Assembly: GCA_018970165.1 (NCBI GenBank)
Contig: JAGWWZ010000005.1
Span: forward strand, 1 to 52,482
Reading direction: 5' to 3'
Length of the DNA stretch: 52,482 nt
Source: Planctomycetota bacterium
Lineage (GTDB): Bacteria; Planctomycetota; Planctomycetia; Pirellulales; Pirellulaceae
Part shown: in pieces, positions 1 to 8,697 of the stretch
How positions within the stretch are numbered: position 1 is the stretch's first letter
Layout of the letters: each line of letters starts with the position of its first letter
Position numbers and translations under genes: made by a program
The notes under the pieces: generated by a model
The model's input: only the letters and a program-made list of their open reading frames with translations
Told to the model about the DNA's origin: nothing
Database searches by the model: none

Positions 1-180
1 AGCCCCGTCAGTGGCGAAGTCGTCGAGGTTCACTCTGAGTTGGTCGATCATCTCGATCGCTTGAACTCGGATCCATATGAACAGGGTTGGATCATCAAAG
101 TCAAGATCTCCGACCCGAGTGATTTTGATCGATTGATGAATTATGCCGATTACCAAAAGATGTGCGCCGAGCAAGGATAA
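1..180 (+). CDS. gcvH: Glycine cleavage system H protein, C-terminal part
   Basis: This is the 3' end of a gene cut by the window edge; 59 codons remain before TAA at 178-180. The translation begins SPVSGEVVEVHSELVD and continues with DPYEQGWIIKVKISD, which is the conserved C-terminal half of the lipoyl-carrier H protein. H protein shuttles the aminomethyl group between the P and T proteins of the glycine cleavage complex. The lipoylated lysine lies upstream and is outside the window. The next gene, 12 bases downstream, encodes a lipoate ligase-like protein, which fits a carrier and lipoylation-enzyme pair. The family call is strong despite the truncation. Confidence 0.9.
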   Translation, partial: SPVSGEVVEVHSELVDHLDRLNSDPYEQGWIIKVKISDPSDFDRLMNYADYQKMCAEQG

Positions 181-192
181 CGCAGGTCGGTC

Positions 193-915
193 ATGACTCG
201 TATGCAGTCTCGCTCCATAGTGGTTCGTCGCGATCCACCTCTCTCGGGTCAGGCGAATATGGCGATCGACGAAGCCATGCTCGCCGAGGCTCGCCCCGAT
301 AGCCCGATTACGATCCGTCTGTACCAATGGGACCAGCCAACGCTGTCACTTGGACATTTTCAGAACATGGAGCAATGCGAGAAAGACGTTCGCATCAGCC
401 ATGCACCGGAACTGCGGGCGATCCCTTGGGTCAGACGAAAAACGGGAGGCGGAGCGATCCTTCACGACCGCGAATGGACTTACAGTTTCGTTATGCCAGC
501 AGACTCTGACGAGGCGGGCAAAGGGCACAGCGAGGCGTTGTATCGATCGGTGCACGAATCGATTCGCGATGGGTTGGTAGCGTTGGGATGGAACGCCAAG
601 TTAGCCGAGCATTGTACATGTTCACCGATGAATCGTGGCGAAAACGAATCGTTCCTATGCTTTCATCGGCGATCTCCCGTCGATATTGTGGTAGGGGAAA
701 GCAAGGTGGTAGGAAGTGCCCAGCGACGCAGTCGCACCGGGTTATTGCAACACGGAAGCCTATTGGTCAATCGGTCGTTACTTTTCCCGGATCTGTTTGG
801 GCTTGAAGAATTGAGGGATGGTTTTTGCGATCCGATCAACTGGCCGGATTGGCTGGAAGACAAGATTCGTCAAGGGCTGAGGTCGGCGATGGATGGCGTT
901 TGTGAAGTTCCGTAG
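193..915 (+). CDS. Lipoate-protein ligase A family protein
   Basis: This 240-residue protein has the biotin/lipoate ligase fold signatures. They are the N-terminal MAIDEAML segment, the binding loop RRKTGGGAILH at about residues 81-91, and the segment VVGESKVVGSAQRR with the expected catalytic Lys at about residue 171, followed by LLQHGSLL. Family members attach lipoate or octanoate to H protein and 2-oxoacid dehydrogenase E2 subunits. It follows gcvH by 12 bases, so the H protein is a natural substrate and the two genes are probably co-transcribed. At this length it lacks the C-terminal accessory domain of long LplA enzymes. It could be an LplA-type ligase or an LipM-type octanoyltransferase; sequence alone does not decide. 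A second ATG at 202 is an alternative start. Confidence 0.85.
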   Translation: MTRMQSRSIVVRRDPPLSGQANMAIDEAMLAEARPDSPITIRLYQWDQPTLSLGHFQNMEQCEKDVRISHAPELRAIPWVRRKTGGGAILHDREWTYSFVMPADSDEAGKGHSEALYRSVHESIRDGLVALGWNAKLAEHCTCSPMNRGENESFLCFHRRSPVDIVVGESKVVGSAQRRSRTGLLQHGSLLVNRSLLFPDLFGLEELRDGFCDPINWPDWLEDKIRQGLRSAMDGVCEVP

Positions 916-1074
916 TTGAAAATGCCCCTGGATCGGATATTATTGAGTTGGATGCAGGAGGCCCTCAGTACATGCTCAACCTATCCCGAAGGTTCTGTGG
1001 GGTTGTTTTCTTGCCCGCCCATGGGTTTGGTGATACGAAGTGTGCCGTTGGTTAGCGTATGATCTGCTTGTGTG

Positions 1075-1093
1075 ATTCATCGACGCGATGAAT
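1075..1093. promoter_or_regulatory. Perfect 8-bp inverted repeat upstream of the FHA gene
   Basis: ATTCATCG at 1075-1082 and CGATGAAT at 1086-1093 are exact reverse complements separated by ACG. The palindrome sits about 50 bases before the FHA start codon, in a 229-base gap after the lipoate ligase gene. It could be a dimeric-regulator site or a small RNA hairpin. There is no T-run, so a terminator is unlikely. Function is inferred from symmetry and position only. Confidence 0.3.
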
Positions 1094-1144
1094 TCACGCG
1101 AGGGCAAGTCATTGCTCGCTTGATTTTGATCTCGAGGGGTGGCC

Positions 1145-1861
1145 ATGAAAGTGTCGTTGAAGGTTCTTAGCGGAAACCACGAAGGTAAGCTAATCCCTAT
1201 AAAGGACGAGAAATTTTTCGTAGGACGAAGCGAGTCATGTCAACTTCGCCCGAAGAGCGATTCGATCTCTCGTCGGCACTGCGCTATCGTTCAAAGAGAA
1301 GGGAAGGTACTGTTGCTCGACCTCAAGAGTCGCAATGGCACTTTTGTGAACGACAAGCAGCTTTCTCCAGACAAAGCGAAGGTACTGAAATCTGGCGACA
1401 AGATTAAGATCGGCCAGTTAGAGTTTGAAATCTCGATCGAGGTCGGCTTGGCCACAGCCAAGAAGCCGGAAGTTAGCACGGTGAAAGAAGCGGCTGACCG
1501 CTTATCCGAGCAGAAAACAATGCTCGACTCTCGAGAGAGTTTTGATATTGCTTCTTGGTTGTTGGAAGCCGACCAGATCGATCGTCAAGCTACCCATGAT
1601 CCAGAGACTCGCCAGTTTAAGGCGGACGACACAACCTTCTTGGAAGTAGAACACGTAGATTCTGACCAAGCCGCTGAAGAGGAAGGTTCCCCATCCGAAG
1701 GATCCGTAGCATCGGATGAATCACAAGCCGATGCCACCAAGCACAAGCGACCTGAGAAGAAGGGGCCTATGAAGCTTCCCAAGGCCAGCAATGCCCCCAC
1801 GACGAAGAACACGAAAGACGCGGCAGCGGAAACTCTAAAAAAGTACTTTGGTGGCAGGTAG
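1145..1861 (+). CDS. FHA-domain protein
   Basis: The protein has about 238 residues. Residues 1-100 form a forkhead-associated domain with the diagnostic residues in order: GR at 27-28, SISRRH at 40-45 and NGTFVN starting at about 64. FHA domains bind phosphothreonine peptides made by Ser/Thr kinases, which are abundant in planctomycetes. The rest is low-complexity, acidic and then Lys/Pro-rich, and looks disordered; it ends in ETLKKYFGGR. The ATG at 1145 is preferred over the GTG at 1139 because GAGGGG at 1134-1139 is correctly spaced from it. No partner kinase is adjacent, so its target is unknown. Confidence 0.88.
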   Translation: MKVSLKVLSGNHEGKLIPIKDEKFFVGRSESCQLRPKSDSISRRHCAIVQREGKVLLLDLKSRNGTFVNDKQLSPDKAKVLKSGDKIKIGQLEFEISIEVGLATAKKPEVSTVKEAADRLSEQKTMLDSRESFDIASWLLEADQIDRQATHDPETRQFKADDTTFLEVEHVDSDQAAEEEGSPSEGSVASDESQADATKHKRPEKKGPMKLPKASNAPTTKNTKDAAAETLKKYFGGR

Positions 1862-1878
1862 TAAGCGGTAATCGTGCC

Positions 1879-4347
1879 ATGCAACTCCGCGATGCAAGAC
1901 CACGAATCGGAGGGATTGCCTCCGGTACTTCTTTTCTCGTGCTGTCCGCGTTTCTTCTCGTAGCGGTCGCCCAAGCTCAGCAGCAGACTCTGATCTTAGA
2001 CAACGGGTTCGCGATTGGACCCGGTGCGCTTTCGGTCAAGGCGGGGCTCGATACGCAAGGCTCTGCGGAAAGCAACGAGTTCGGCGGTGCACCGAAGATC
2101 GCAGTCATCGACGACGGCTTGCGATGGACTCATGTGAGCACGAAACGGGCTGACCGGCAACCGGAGGAAACCCCACAGCCGCTAAAGATACGTCATCGCA
2201 TCAACCCGGCCGAAGTTTGTCGCAACGATGCGATTATCGCCGGGGGATTAGGAAGTGCCTTTTCCGCCACTCCATTCGATCCTTTTGGACGCCGCATCTA
2301 TTCCTTCGATAACGCCAACAAAAAAATCGTTCAGGGGATCACGGAGATCAGTCCGCTGTATGCGCGTATCCAAGGACTCGAGGGAAAAACAATTCAAACA
2401 TCCGTGACATGGGACACGCGTGTAGCGTTATCGGCCATCCCGCCTCTGCAATTGCGCGACATCCTGATACGCAACGCGGATCCCAATCGCGCCCAAGATT
2501 GGCTCGATATCGTTTCGCTCTACATGGAAGCAAGACGTTATGTCGAAGCTCGCGACATGCTCGTGAGAGCCATAGGGCGGTTTCCAGAATTGGAGAAGAG
2601 CCGGAATCTGCTCAAGCAGATCGACCAACTGCTCGCCGATCAGATGTTTGAAGCGGTGCTTGTCGCACAGAACGCGGGACAGCACGCGATCGCTGAGAAA
2701 ATGCTTCGCTCGTTCGATGCCAAGACCGTATCGATCGAGACTCGACTTAAGATCGATCGCCGGTTGGATGCTGTGGCTACCAGCGCTAAAGAATGCGATC
2801 AAATCCTGACTTGGCTGCGTGAGGATTTGGGTCGGATTGCGGATCCAGCAACTCAACAAGAGTTGCTCAAAGAAGTCGTTGAGATCGCCAGCTATCTGAA
2901 CGCGGATACTCGCGAGCGATTCGCCGATTACATCCGTTTGCGAAGCGACCCTGCGTTGAATGCGGAACAACGAGCTGCTCTGGGAATGGGTGGCTGGTTG
3001 TACGGAGCAGGTCTCGCCGAGCAGAATCTGTCGATCGTTCGATCAGGATACATAGCGCGGCGATTAATCCAAGAGTATCTCGCTTCAGCGAGAAAGAATG
3101 ACCAACTGATCCAGGAATTGAGCAAAATCGAATCAGGCACACCTCGTTACGTCGCCAGAATACTCGCAAACATGGCACCTCCGATTCCGACCGACTCTTC
3201 CCTCTATGCGACTACCGAGGTCAGCCTTTCCGGAGATGAAGAACAAAATGTTGTGAAGCCTATTCCTGGACGTTATGTGATCGAAGTGCCTCTCGGCGGG
3301 GCTATGCGCGGCACTACGGTCCGATATGCGGTGCAGTTGCCGCCGGAATACAACCCCTATCGTCGCTATCCTTGCGTTGTAGCTCTCGGGAGCCGAGAAT
3401 TCTCTATTCTGGACCAACTTGACTGGTGGGTGGGATTAGATCGCTCGGAACTCGATCTTCTCTGTTACGGCGAGGCCGCACGACATGGCTTTATCGTGAT
3501 TTCTCCGGAATGGAATCTACCCAAGCAGCCGATGTACAACTACACGGAGAACGAAAAGGCTCGCGTCCTTGCTCCCCTTCGCGATGCAATGCGACGCTTT
3601 AGCGTTGATACCGATCGAATCTTCGTATCCGGGCATTTCATGGGAGCCGATGCCGCTTGGGACTTGGCTTTCTCGCATCCCGATCTTTGGGCGGGCGCGA
3701 TCATGATCGGCGGAATCGCCGATAAGTTTGTCGTACAGTATTGGGAGAATGCACAGTACGTTCCCACGTACTTCGTCAGCGGCGAGTTCGACGGGGCCAA
3801 CCCGATGCTCCTTAACGGCAGAATCTGGGATAAACTCCTCTCGGATCGGAACATCGATTCCATGGTTACCCTCTATCAGGGGCGAGGGCACGACCACTTC
3901 CAAGAGGAACTTTCTCGGATCATCGATTGGATGCAGGTTCCCTCACACCGCCGAAATTTCACTCCGGAAAAATTTACGGTGCTAACCAGTCGCGCGGGGG
4001 ACCGGTTCTTTTGGTGGTTTGAAACGACCGAACTGTACCCAAAGCAACTCGTGAATCCGCTGCTCAAGCCTGCTGCCTGGATGGAGTACGAGATCGATGC
4101 CTCTCTGAATCGGGAAAACAACGCGGTCCGGGTTGGAAAGGTACCTGCGGACCGCTACACGATATGGCTGAGCGACAACATGGTGGATTTTACCAAAAGG
4201 GTTTCGATCGAAACCAAGGGCTCTTCGCGAAAGATAGATGCAGCGCCCAGCACACAGGTCATGCTGGAAGATGTGCGGGGACGGGGGGACAGGCAGCATC
4301 CATTTTGGTATCGTGTGGATCTACCGATCCGGGATTCCGGACGGTAG
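1879..4347 (+). CDS. Secreted alpha/beta-hydrolase-like protein with altered nucleophile
   Basis: This 822-residue protein has an N-terminal signal peptide (hydrophobic LVLSAFLLVAVAQAQ, about residues 20-34). A helical, repeat-like middle region covers roughly residues 190-430. The C-terminal part resembles PHB-depolymerase or dienelactone-hydrolase-like alpha/beta hydrolases. The nucleophile elbow expected to read GxSxG is GHFMG at residues 585-589 (bases 3631-3645), so Phe stands where Ser should be. A plausible acid (in GEFDG) and His (in GHDHF) remain downstream. The fold is supported but ordinary esterase activity is doubtful. It may be a binding protein or use unusual chemistry. It starts 17 bases after the FHA gene and may be co-transcribed. 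Confidence 0.75.
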   Translation: MQLRDARPRIGGIASGTSFLVLSAFLLVAVAQAQQQTLILDNGFAIGPGALSVKAGLDTQGSAESNEFGGAPKIAVIDDGLRWTHVSTKRADRQPEETPQPLKIRHRINPAEVCRNDAIIAGGLGSAFSATPFDPFGRRIYSFDNANKKIVQGITEISPLYARIQGLEGKTIQTSVTWDTRVALSAIPPLQLRDILIRNADPNRAQDWLDIVSLYMEARRYVEARDMLVRAIGRFPELEKSRNLLKQIDQLLADQMFEAVLVAQNAGQHAIAEKMLRSFDAKTVSIETRLKIDRRLDAVATSAKECDQILTWLREDLGRIADPATQQELLKEVVEIASYLNADTRERFADYIRLRSDPALNAEQRAALGMGGWLYGAGLAEQNLSIVRSGYIARRLIQEYLASARKNDQLIQELSKIESGTPRYVARILANMAPPIPTDSSLYATTEVSLSGDEEQNVVKPIPGRYVIEVPLGGAMRGTTVRYAVQLPPEYNPYRRYPCVVALGSREFSILDQLDWWVGLDRSELDLLCYGEAARHGFIVISPEWNLPKQPMYNYTENEKARVLAPLRDAMRRFSVDTDRIFVSGHFMGADAAWDLAFSHPDLWAGAIMIGGIADKFVVQYWENAQYVPTYFVSGEFDGANPMLLNGRIWDKLLSDRNIDSMVTLYQGRGHDHFQEELSRIIDWMQVPSHRRNFTPEKFTVLTSRAGDRFFWWFETTELYPKQLVNPLLKPAAWMEYEIDASLNRENNAVRVGKVPADRYTIWLSDNMVDFTKRVSIETKGSSRKIDAAPSTQVMLEDVRGRGDRQHPFWYRVDLPIRDSGR

Positions 4348-4378
4348 TTGCGATTCACTGGTCCCTTTCGATTCAACA

Positions 4379-5179
4379 ATGGAACGCATTCTTGTTCTCG
4401 GTGCCCATCCCGATGATGCGGAATTTTTCGCAGGCGGCTTCCTTACCTCGCACGCCGATCGAGGTTCCGCAATATCGATCGTCAGCGTCACCAACGGGCA
4501 ATCCGGACATCATGAGATGCCATCCGACCAGTTAGTCCAACGCCGTCGACGCGAAGCCGCAACCTCCGGTTCGCTGCTCAAGGCCTCCTATGTGACGTGG
4601 GATTTTCCCGATGGATACCTACAACCCACAATCGAACTTCGGGAAGCTATCATCCGCGAGATTCGCGCGTTTCAGCCCTCGCTCGTACTAACACACCGCC
4701 CGTTCGATTACCATCCCGATCATCGAGCTGTGGGGCAAGCAGTGCAAGATGCCTCGTACATGGTTCTGGTTCCCAAGATTGCTCCGGGGCACCCAACGCC
4801 TCCGCGTGAACCGTTGGTGGCGTACATGGTCGATCTATTCACCCGACCATGCCCCTTCCGCGCTGATGTCGTCATCGATGTCAGCTCCTATCTAGATCGC
4901 GTGATCGATTTGCTCAGCTGCCATGAATCACAGTTCCTTGAATGGATACCCTGGATCGAGCGAAACGAACATGGTTTGCCCCGAGAACCCGGGGCAGAGC
5001 AGAGACAATGGCTTCGCAACTGGTATCTCGAACGTACGCGCCCTCGGACTGAGCGATTCTGGAATCAGCAATGGGGGGCTGCACCCGAACTGTTGGAGGC
5101 TTATGAGATCTCCGAATACGCGGGGAGGCCCAACGATGAGTTGCTAGAGCGTCTGTTCCCGTATCGCAAGAAGAGTTGA
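4379..5179 (+). CDS. PIG-L family deacetylase (BshB-like)
   Basis: The 266-residue protein opens with MERILVLGAHPDDAEFFAGG, the zinc-binding AHPDD motif of the PIG-L / LmbE superfamily at residues 9-13. HRPFDYHPDH at about 106-115 supplies the third zinc-ligand His. Relatives deacetylate N-acetylglucosaminyl lipids or GlcNAc-malate in bacillithiol synthesis. The spread of BshB1-like proteins outside bacillithiol producers means the substrate is not fixed here, and no bshA or bshC lies nearby. The ATG at 4379 is chosen because the motif begins a few residues later, as is usual in the family. Its stop overlaps the region just before the next gene. Confidence 0.85.
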   Translation: MERILVLGAHPDDAEFFAGGFLTSHADRGSAISIVSVTNGQSGHHEMPSDQLVQRRRREAATSGSLLKASYVTWDFPDGYLQPTIELREAIIREIRAFQPSLVLTHRPFDYHPDHRAVGQAVQDASYMVLVPKIAPGHPTPPREPLVAYMVDLFTRPCPFRADVVIDVSSYLDRVIDLLSCHESQFLEWIPWIERNEHGLPREPGAEQRQWLRNWYLERTRPRTERFWNQQWGAAPELLEAYEISEYAGRPNDELLERLFPYRKKS

Positions 5180-5193
5180 TGCGGAGGGAATTC

Positions 5194-6234
5194 ATGCAAC
5201 GAATAGCAGTCATCGATTTCGAAACCGCCAATCATCAACCCGGATCGGCGTGCCAACTCGGAATCGTGATTGTCGAATCATGGCGCATCACGAGCGAACA
5301 TCAATGGTTGATTCGTCCGCAGCGAATGTACTTTTCGCCGAGATGCATCGCCGTCCACGGCATCACACCGCGCGATGTCGTCGATTGCCCGACGTGGGAT
5401 CAGGTCTGGGGCGAGATTCAACCATTATTGGAAGGTTCGATCCTCATCGCTCACAACGCGGGGTTCGATGCCAGAGTGCTTCATTCCACATGCGGCCTAT
5501 ATGACCTAGCGTTTTCTCCGCTGGACCTGCAGTGCACTCGGTTGCTTGCCAAAAAGACTTGGCCAACCCTTCCATCCTATGCCCTGGCAAACTTAGCCGA
5601 AAACCTGAACATCGCATTTCGCCACCATGATGCTTTGGAAGACGCGCGGGCGGCGGCCATCATTTTGATCGAGGCAGCGAAGCTCTCAGGCATGGACAAC
5701 CTGGATGCTCTCGAAGACTCACTGGGCGTGACACGAGGCCGCGTTTGGTCGGATCGAGTCCGCTTGCCCCGCTCCATCCGAAGGAACAGGCTCGATCGTG
5801 TCGCCGAACCTGAGGGACGCTACGAACCGCGTGTTTTTCGATCCGATGGCGAGCCAACCCAATCGGCTAGGATCCGTCAGTCTCGACGCTGTGCCGATGA
5901 GATCCTAGCGTGCGTGAAAGGGACCCAACCACTCGCGGGAAAACATGTTCTGTTGCTCAATAGTCTTCTGGGTATGGAACGGGATGATGCGATCGGCTTC
6001 CTGCAGCAACTGGGAGCGGTGGTGCAACCTCGCATCAATCTCCAAACAGACTACGTCATCCTCGGATCACAACCATTCCAGGCTCCCGAATCACCCAGCA
6101 TGCCGATCCAAGCAAGCCCATCAAGCGATATCGCGCAGCGGCAAAAGGATGGTCAGCCGATCCGCATCCTGACTCAACGCCAACTCCTGGCGATGATCCC
6201 CTCCGGACTAGCCATTGCGAGAGGAGATGCATGA
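5194..6234 (+). CDS. DEDDh 3'-5' exonuclease with C-terminal BRCT-like domain
   Basis: The 346-residue protein carries a DnaQ-like exonuclease domain (about 1-170) with D8 and E10 in VIDFET, D92 in HNAGFDARVL, and H145/D150 in HHDALEDARAAA; all five DEDDh residues are present. Residues about 245-295 (PLAGKHVLLLNSLLGMERDD, then LGAVVQPRINLQTDYVILG) resemble a BRCT domain like that of NAD+-dependent ligases. A final segment (RILTQRQLLAMI) completes the BRCT-like pattern after an insertion. The arrangement recalls DNA polymerase III epsilon-like exonucleases used in repair. GGAGGG at 5183-5188 supports ATG 5194 over the earlier TTG 5176 and ATG 5179. The gene overlaps acpS by 4 bases. Confidence 0.85.
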   Translation: MQRIAVIDFETANHQPGSACQLGIVIVESWRITSEHQWLIRPQRMYFSPRCIAVHGITPRDVVDCPTWDQVWGEIQPLLEGSILIAHNAGFDARVLHSTCGLYDLAFSPLDLQCTRLLAKKTWPTLPSYALANLAENLNIAFRHHDALEDARAAAIILIEAAKLSGMDNLDALEDSLGVTRGRVWSDRVRLPRSIRRNRLDRVAEPEGRYEPRVFRSDGEPTQSARIRQSRRCADEILACVKGTQPLAGKHVLLLNSLLGMERDDAIGFLQQLGAVVQPRINLQTDYVILGSQPFQAPESPSMPIQASPSSDIAQRQKDGQPIRILTQRQLLAMIPSGLAIARGDA

Positions 6235-6644
6235 TGAGCCAGAATGCTGCGGGAAACGCGGGGGGAGGAGTGATAGGGATCGGCACCGATATCATCGAAT
6301 GCGCCCGTATTGCGCAGATGATCGAAAAGCACGGTGAAGTATTCCTGACGCGCGTGTTCACCGCCAGAGAGATTCAATACTGCTCGACACGGAGAGCTGC
6401 AAATCAACACTATGCTGGGCGATGGGCGGCCAAGGAAGCGGTCCTCAAGGTTCTCGGAACAGGTTGGGCTCGCGGAATTCTGTGGACGGATATCGAAGTG
6501 GTGAACGAAGTCTCCGGCGCACCGACCATTCGACTCGTCAATCGCGCAGCCGACATCGCTGCCGAACGAGGCATCCGAAACGTGCAAATCTCCATTTCCC
6601 ACTGCCGCGCCTATGCAACCGCGTTTGCCGTTGGAACCGATTGA
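6231..6644 (+). CDS. acpS: Holo-[acyl-carrier-protein] synthase
   Basis: The 137-residue protein matches AcpS: IGIGTDIIECARI with the Mg-binding Asp at about residue 20, FTAREIQYC, and GRWAAKEAVLKVLGTG with the catalytic Glu at about residue 69, then the terminal SISHCRAYATAFAV. AcpS transfers 4'-phosphopantetheine from CoA to apo-ACP in the cytoplasm. Here ATGA at 6231-6234 joins the exonuclease stop to the acpS start, which implies translational coupling. The roughly 13-residue Gly/Ala/Asn-rich N-terminal extension before GIGTD may be non-essential. An ACP gene that would be a substrate is present in the window at 48762. Confidence 0.93.
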   Translation: MMSQNAAGNAGGGVIGIGTDIIECARIAQMIEKHGEVFLTRVFTAREIQYCSTRRAANQHYAGRWAAKEAVLKVLGTGWARGILWTDIEVVNEVSGAPTIRLVNRAADIAAERGIRNVQISISHCRAYATAFAVGTD

Positions 6645-6674
6645 TCCTCTACAAACACAGAAGAGACTAAAGCG

Positions 6675-7829
6675 ATGAGCAAAGCGAAAATGATGGCTGG
6701 CATCCCGACACTCAATGCCGGCTTGTATCGAACCATCCGGTTCCTCGTCGGGGATCCCGCTGTCTACATCGAAGTCATTGATGGAGATTCCAAGCCGTCG
6801 TCGACACTGATCCTTCGGGATATCGAAATGGACCGGGCCAAACAGCACGCTCGCGCCGATTGCGTTGCCTGCCCGGCCGACTTTGCTCCCTCCTCGGGAT
6901 TGTCCGGTGATCGCGAGACAGCGACTGCACAAGCAGCAGCCGAGTTTCTTGTTCGACGCGGTATTGACCGAGTCACGGTCGATCGGTCCCTGCCGATGAT
7001 TTATTGCGAAATGCTGCGGCGCGCGGGAATCGACGCGGTATGCGATCTCGAGTGGGGAGTGCTCGAACGACGCATGAAAGATCAGCAGGAACTGGAGTTT
7101 CTTCGCGCGATTCAGGCAATCACCGAACAAGTGATTGAGCTAGCGTGCACAACCATCGCCAACGCTCATCCGGATGCTCATGGCGTTCTGCAACACGATG
7201 GTCAAGCGTTGACCAGCGAGCGGCTTCGTACCTTGATCGATATCTGGCTGCTGGAACGCAACTGCACCAACCCTGGAGCGATCGTTGCCGGAGGCCCCAT
7301 CGGTGCCGATTGTCATCATCATGGATGCGGACCGCTAAGAACCGGTGAACCGATCATCGTTGACATCTTTCCTCGTTGCAAAAACAGTCTCTACAACGGC
7401 GACTGCACACGGACAGTGGTCCATGGCGATATCCCTGAGGAAGTCTCCCGCATGCATGCGGCCGTAGTTGCTGCAAAGCGTGCTGCTACCGCGGCAGTAA
7501 GATCAGGGGTATCAGGCGACCAAGTTCACCAGGAAACCGTCAAAGCGATCGAGCAGTCAGGTTATCTGATGGGGTTGCCCCCCGAGGGCGCTCCCGACAC
7601 GTTTTGTAGCATGCCGCACGGGACCGGCCATGGTTTGGGGTTGGAGGTCCATGAACCTCCATTGCTTGCAGTAGGAGGTCCACCGTTGCTCGCGGGAGAT
7701 GTCGTTACTATCGAACCGGGTTTGTATTGCAAAGCTTGGGGCGGAGTGCGTGTCGAAGATGTCGTTGTGGTTCGACAAGATGGCTGCGAAAATATCAACC
7801 GTCTCCACGAGGGCTTGCATTGGAAGTAA
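6675..7829 (+). CDS. M24 metallopeptidase (Xaa-Pro aminopeptidase-like)
   Basis: The 384-residue protein has the pita-bread fold with all five dinuclear metal ligands visible: D230 in IIVDIFPR, D243 in NGDCTRTV, H319 in GTGHGLGLEVHEPP, E347 in VVTIEPGLY and E361 in GGVRVEDVVVV. The N-terminal domain (about 1-140) has the creatinase-like form of prolidases and Xaa-Pro aminopeptidases. No signal peptide is seen, so a cytoplasmic role in peptide turnover is likely. It begins 30 bases after acpS on the same strand and is probably the last gene of this run. The exact peptide specificity cannot be read from sequence. Confidence 0.9.
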   Translation: MSKAKMMAGIPTLNAGLYRTIRFLVGDPAVYIEVIDGDSKPSSTLILRDIEMDRAKQHARADCVACPADFAPSSGLSGDRETATAQAAAEFLVRRGIDRVTVDRSLPMIYCEMLRRAGIDAVCDLEWGVLERRMKDQQELEFLRAIQAITEQVIELACTTIANAHPDAHGVLQHDGQALTSERLRTLIDIWLLERNCTNPGAIVAGGPIGADCHHHGCGPLRTGEPIIVDIFPRCKNSLYNGDCTRTVVHGDIPEEVSRMHAAVVAAKRAATAAVRSGVSGDQVHQETVKAIEQSGYLMGLPPEGAPDTFCSMPHGTGHGLGLEVHEPPLLAVGGPPLLAGDVVTIEPGLYCKAWGGVRVEDVVVVRQDGCENINRLHEGLHWK

Positions 7830-7872
7830 CGAATGGTCGCGACGACCGAGATCGAGATTGCTCGAACTGGGA

Positions 7873-8697
7873 TCAAATCGAACGAGCCATCGCGAGAAAG
7901 ACATGAGCCAACCCCGGGTCGCCCCCCAGCGCTCGCGTCAGAAACCACTTTTGCGGCGTGTGGCGTTTCATGCGATCTCGAAATTTGACGCGAAGTTGAT
8001 CCATCAACTCCCCTTCAAACAAGAGATGAGGCTGCACGATAATCGTATCGCACGCCGATGCAGCTGCTCGATCGAATAGTTCGTCCACGTTCGGCGAACC
8101 ACCAGTGAAGAACCCGGTTTCGACCCAGACCACATGATGGCGATGCGGCGTCGCCAATTCAGTCAACTTCCGCATCTGCTCCAAGGCCGCAGGATCGCTT
8201 GCCCCTCGCCCGACCATGGCCAGGCCAATCGTTCCTAGGTAATTCACTGCGAGTTCGCATGGACCGTGACATTCCCCTGCACGCGCGCAATGCTGTTCCG
8301 GACAGCCTGCGGAGAATCCGCGTAACGCGATCTCCTCGTACCGTTTATCCGATAACTCGAGAACGCATGGTTTGGTTCCCAGCGGTGGACTTTGACCAAC
8401 GACTTCGATTTCTAAACGCGAGGCTACCTCAGCAACCGCATCGGGAATATCCGACTTGGCATGCCCCGCTTCAAAGAGCAACACAGGGACCACTTTGACC
8501 CGCCGCAGACCGCATGCCTTCACTCGTTCGAGCGCCTCTTCGATCGTAGGCTGAGCCAATTCGAGAAACGATTCAAAAATCGGGACTCTGGGTTCCAAGC
8601 GGCGCATGGTTTCGACCAAGTGTCGCAATTGGTCGGCCCCAGTTACCTTGCGCGTTCCATGTCCGACGACCAGAATAGCAGCATTAGAGTCGAGCAT
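7873..8697 (-). CDS. Sirohydrochlorin chelatase, CbiX-like, two-domain
   Basis: The 274-residue protein is a tandem of two chelatase-fold halves. The N-terminal half has both metal-binding histidines: H13 in VVGHGTRK and H79 in LLFEAGHAKSDIP. The C-terminal half keeps the fold pattern (LAMVGRGASDPAAL and VQPHLLFEGELMDQL), but Arg stands where the first His would be and the second His is missing, so it is probably structural. Between the halves lie four cysteines, C132, C137, C143 and C147. Related CbiX/SirB enzymes insert Co2+ or Fe2+ into sirohydrochlorin for cobalamin or siroheme. No other tetrapyrrole gene is nearby, so the metal is open. It converges with the M24 gene. Confidence 0.85.
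   Translation of the reverse strand: MLDSNAAILVVGHGTRKVTGADQLRHLVETMRRLEPRVPIFESFLELAQPTIEEALERVKACGLRRVKVVPVLLFEAGHAKSDIPDAVAEVASRLEIEVVGQSPPLGTKPCVLELSDKRYEEIALRGFSAGCPEQHCARAGECHGPCELAVNYLGTIGLAMVGRGASDPAALEQMRKLTELATPHRHHVVWVETGFFTGGSPNVDELFDRAAASACDTIIVQPHLLFEGELMDQLRVKFRDRMKRHTPQKWFLTRALGGDPGLAHVFLAMARSI

Noticed and set aside
2428-2970. A 180-codon minus-strand open frame within the hydrolase-like gene
   Set aside because: It is opposite a continuous 822-codon frame; the translation has no recognisable pattern.
6174-7130. A 318-codon minus-strand open frame opposite acpS and the M24 gene
   Set aside because: It lies entirely opposite two well-supported genes with all catalytic residues and shows no domain pattern.
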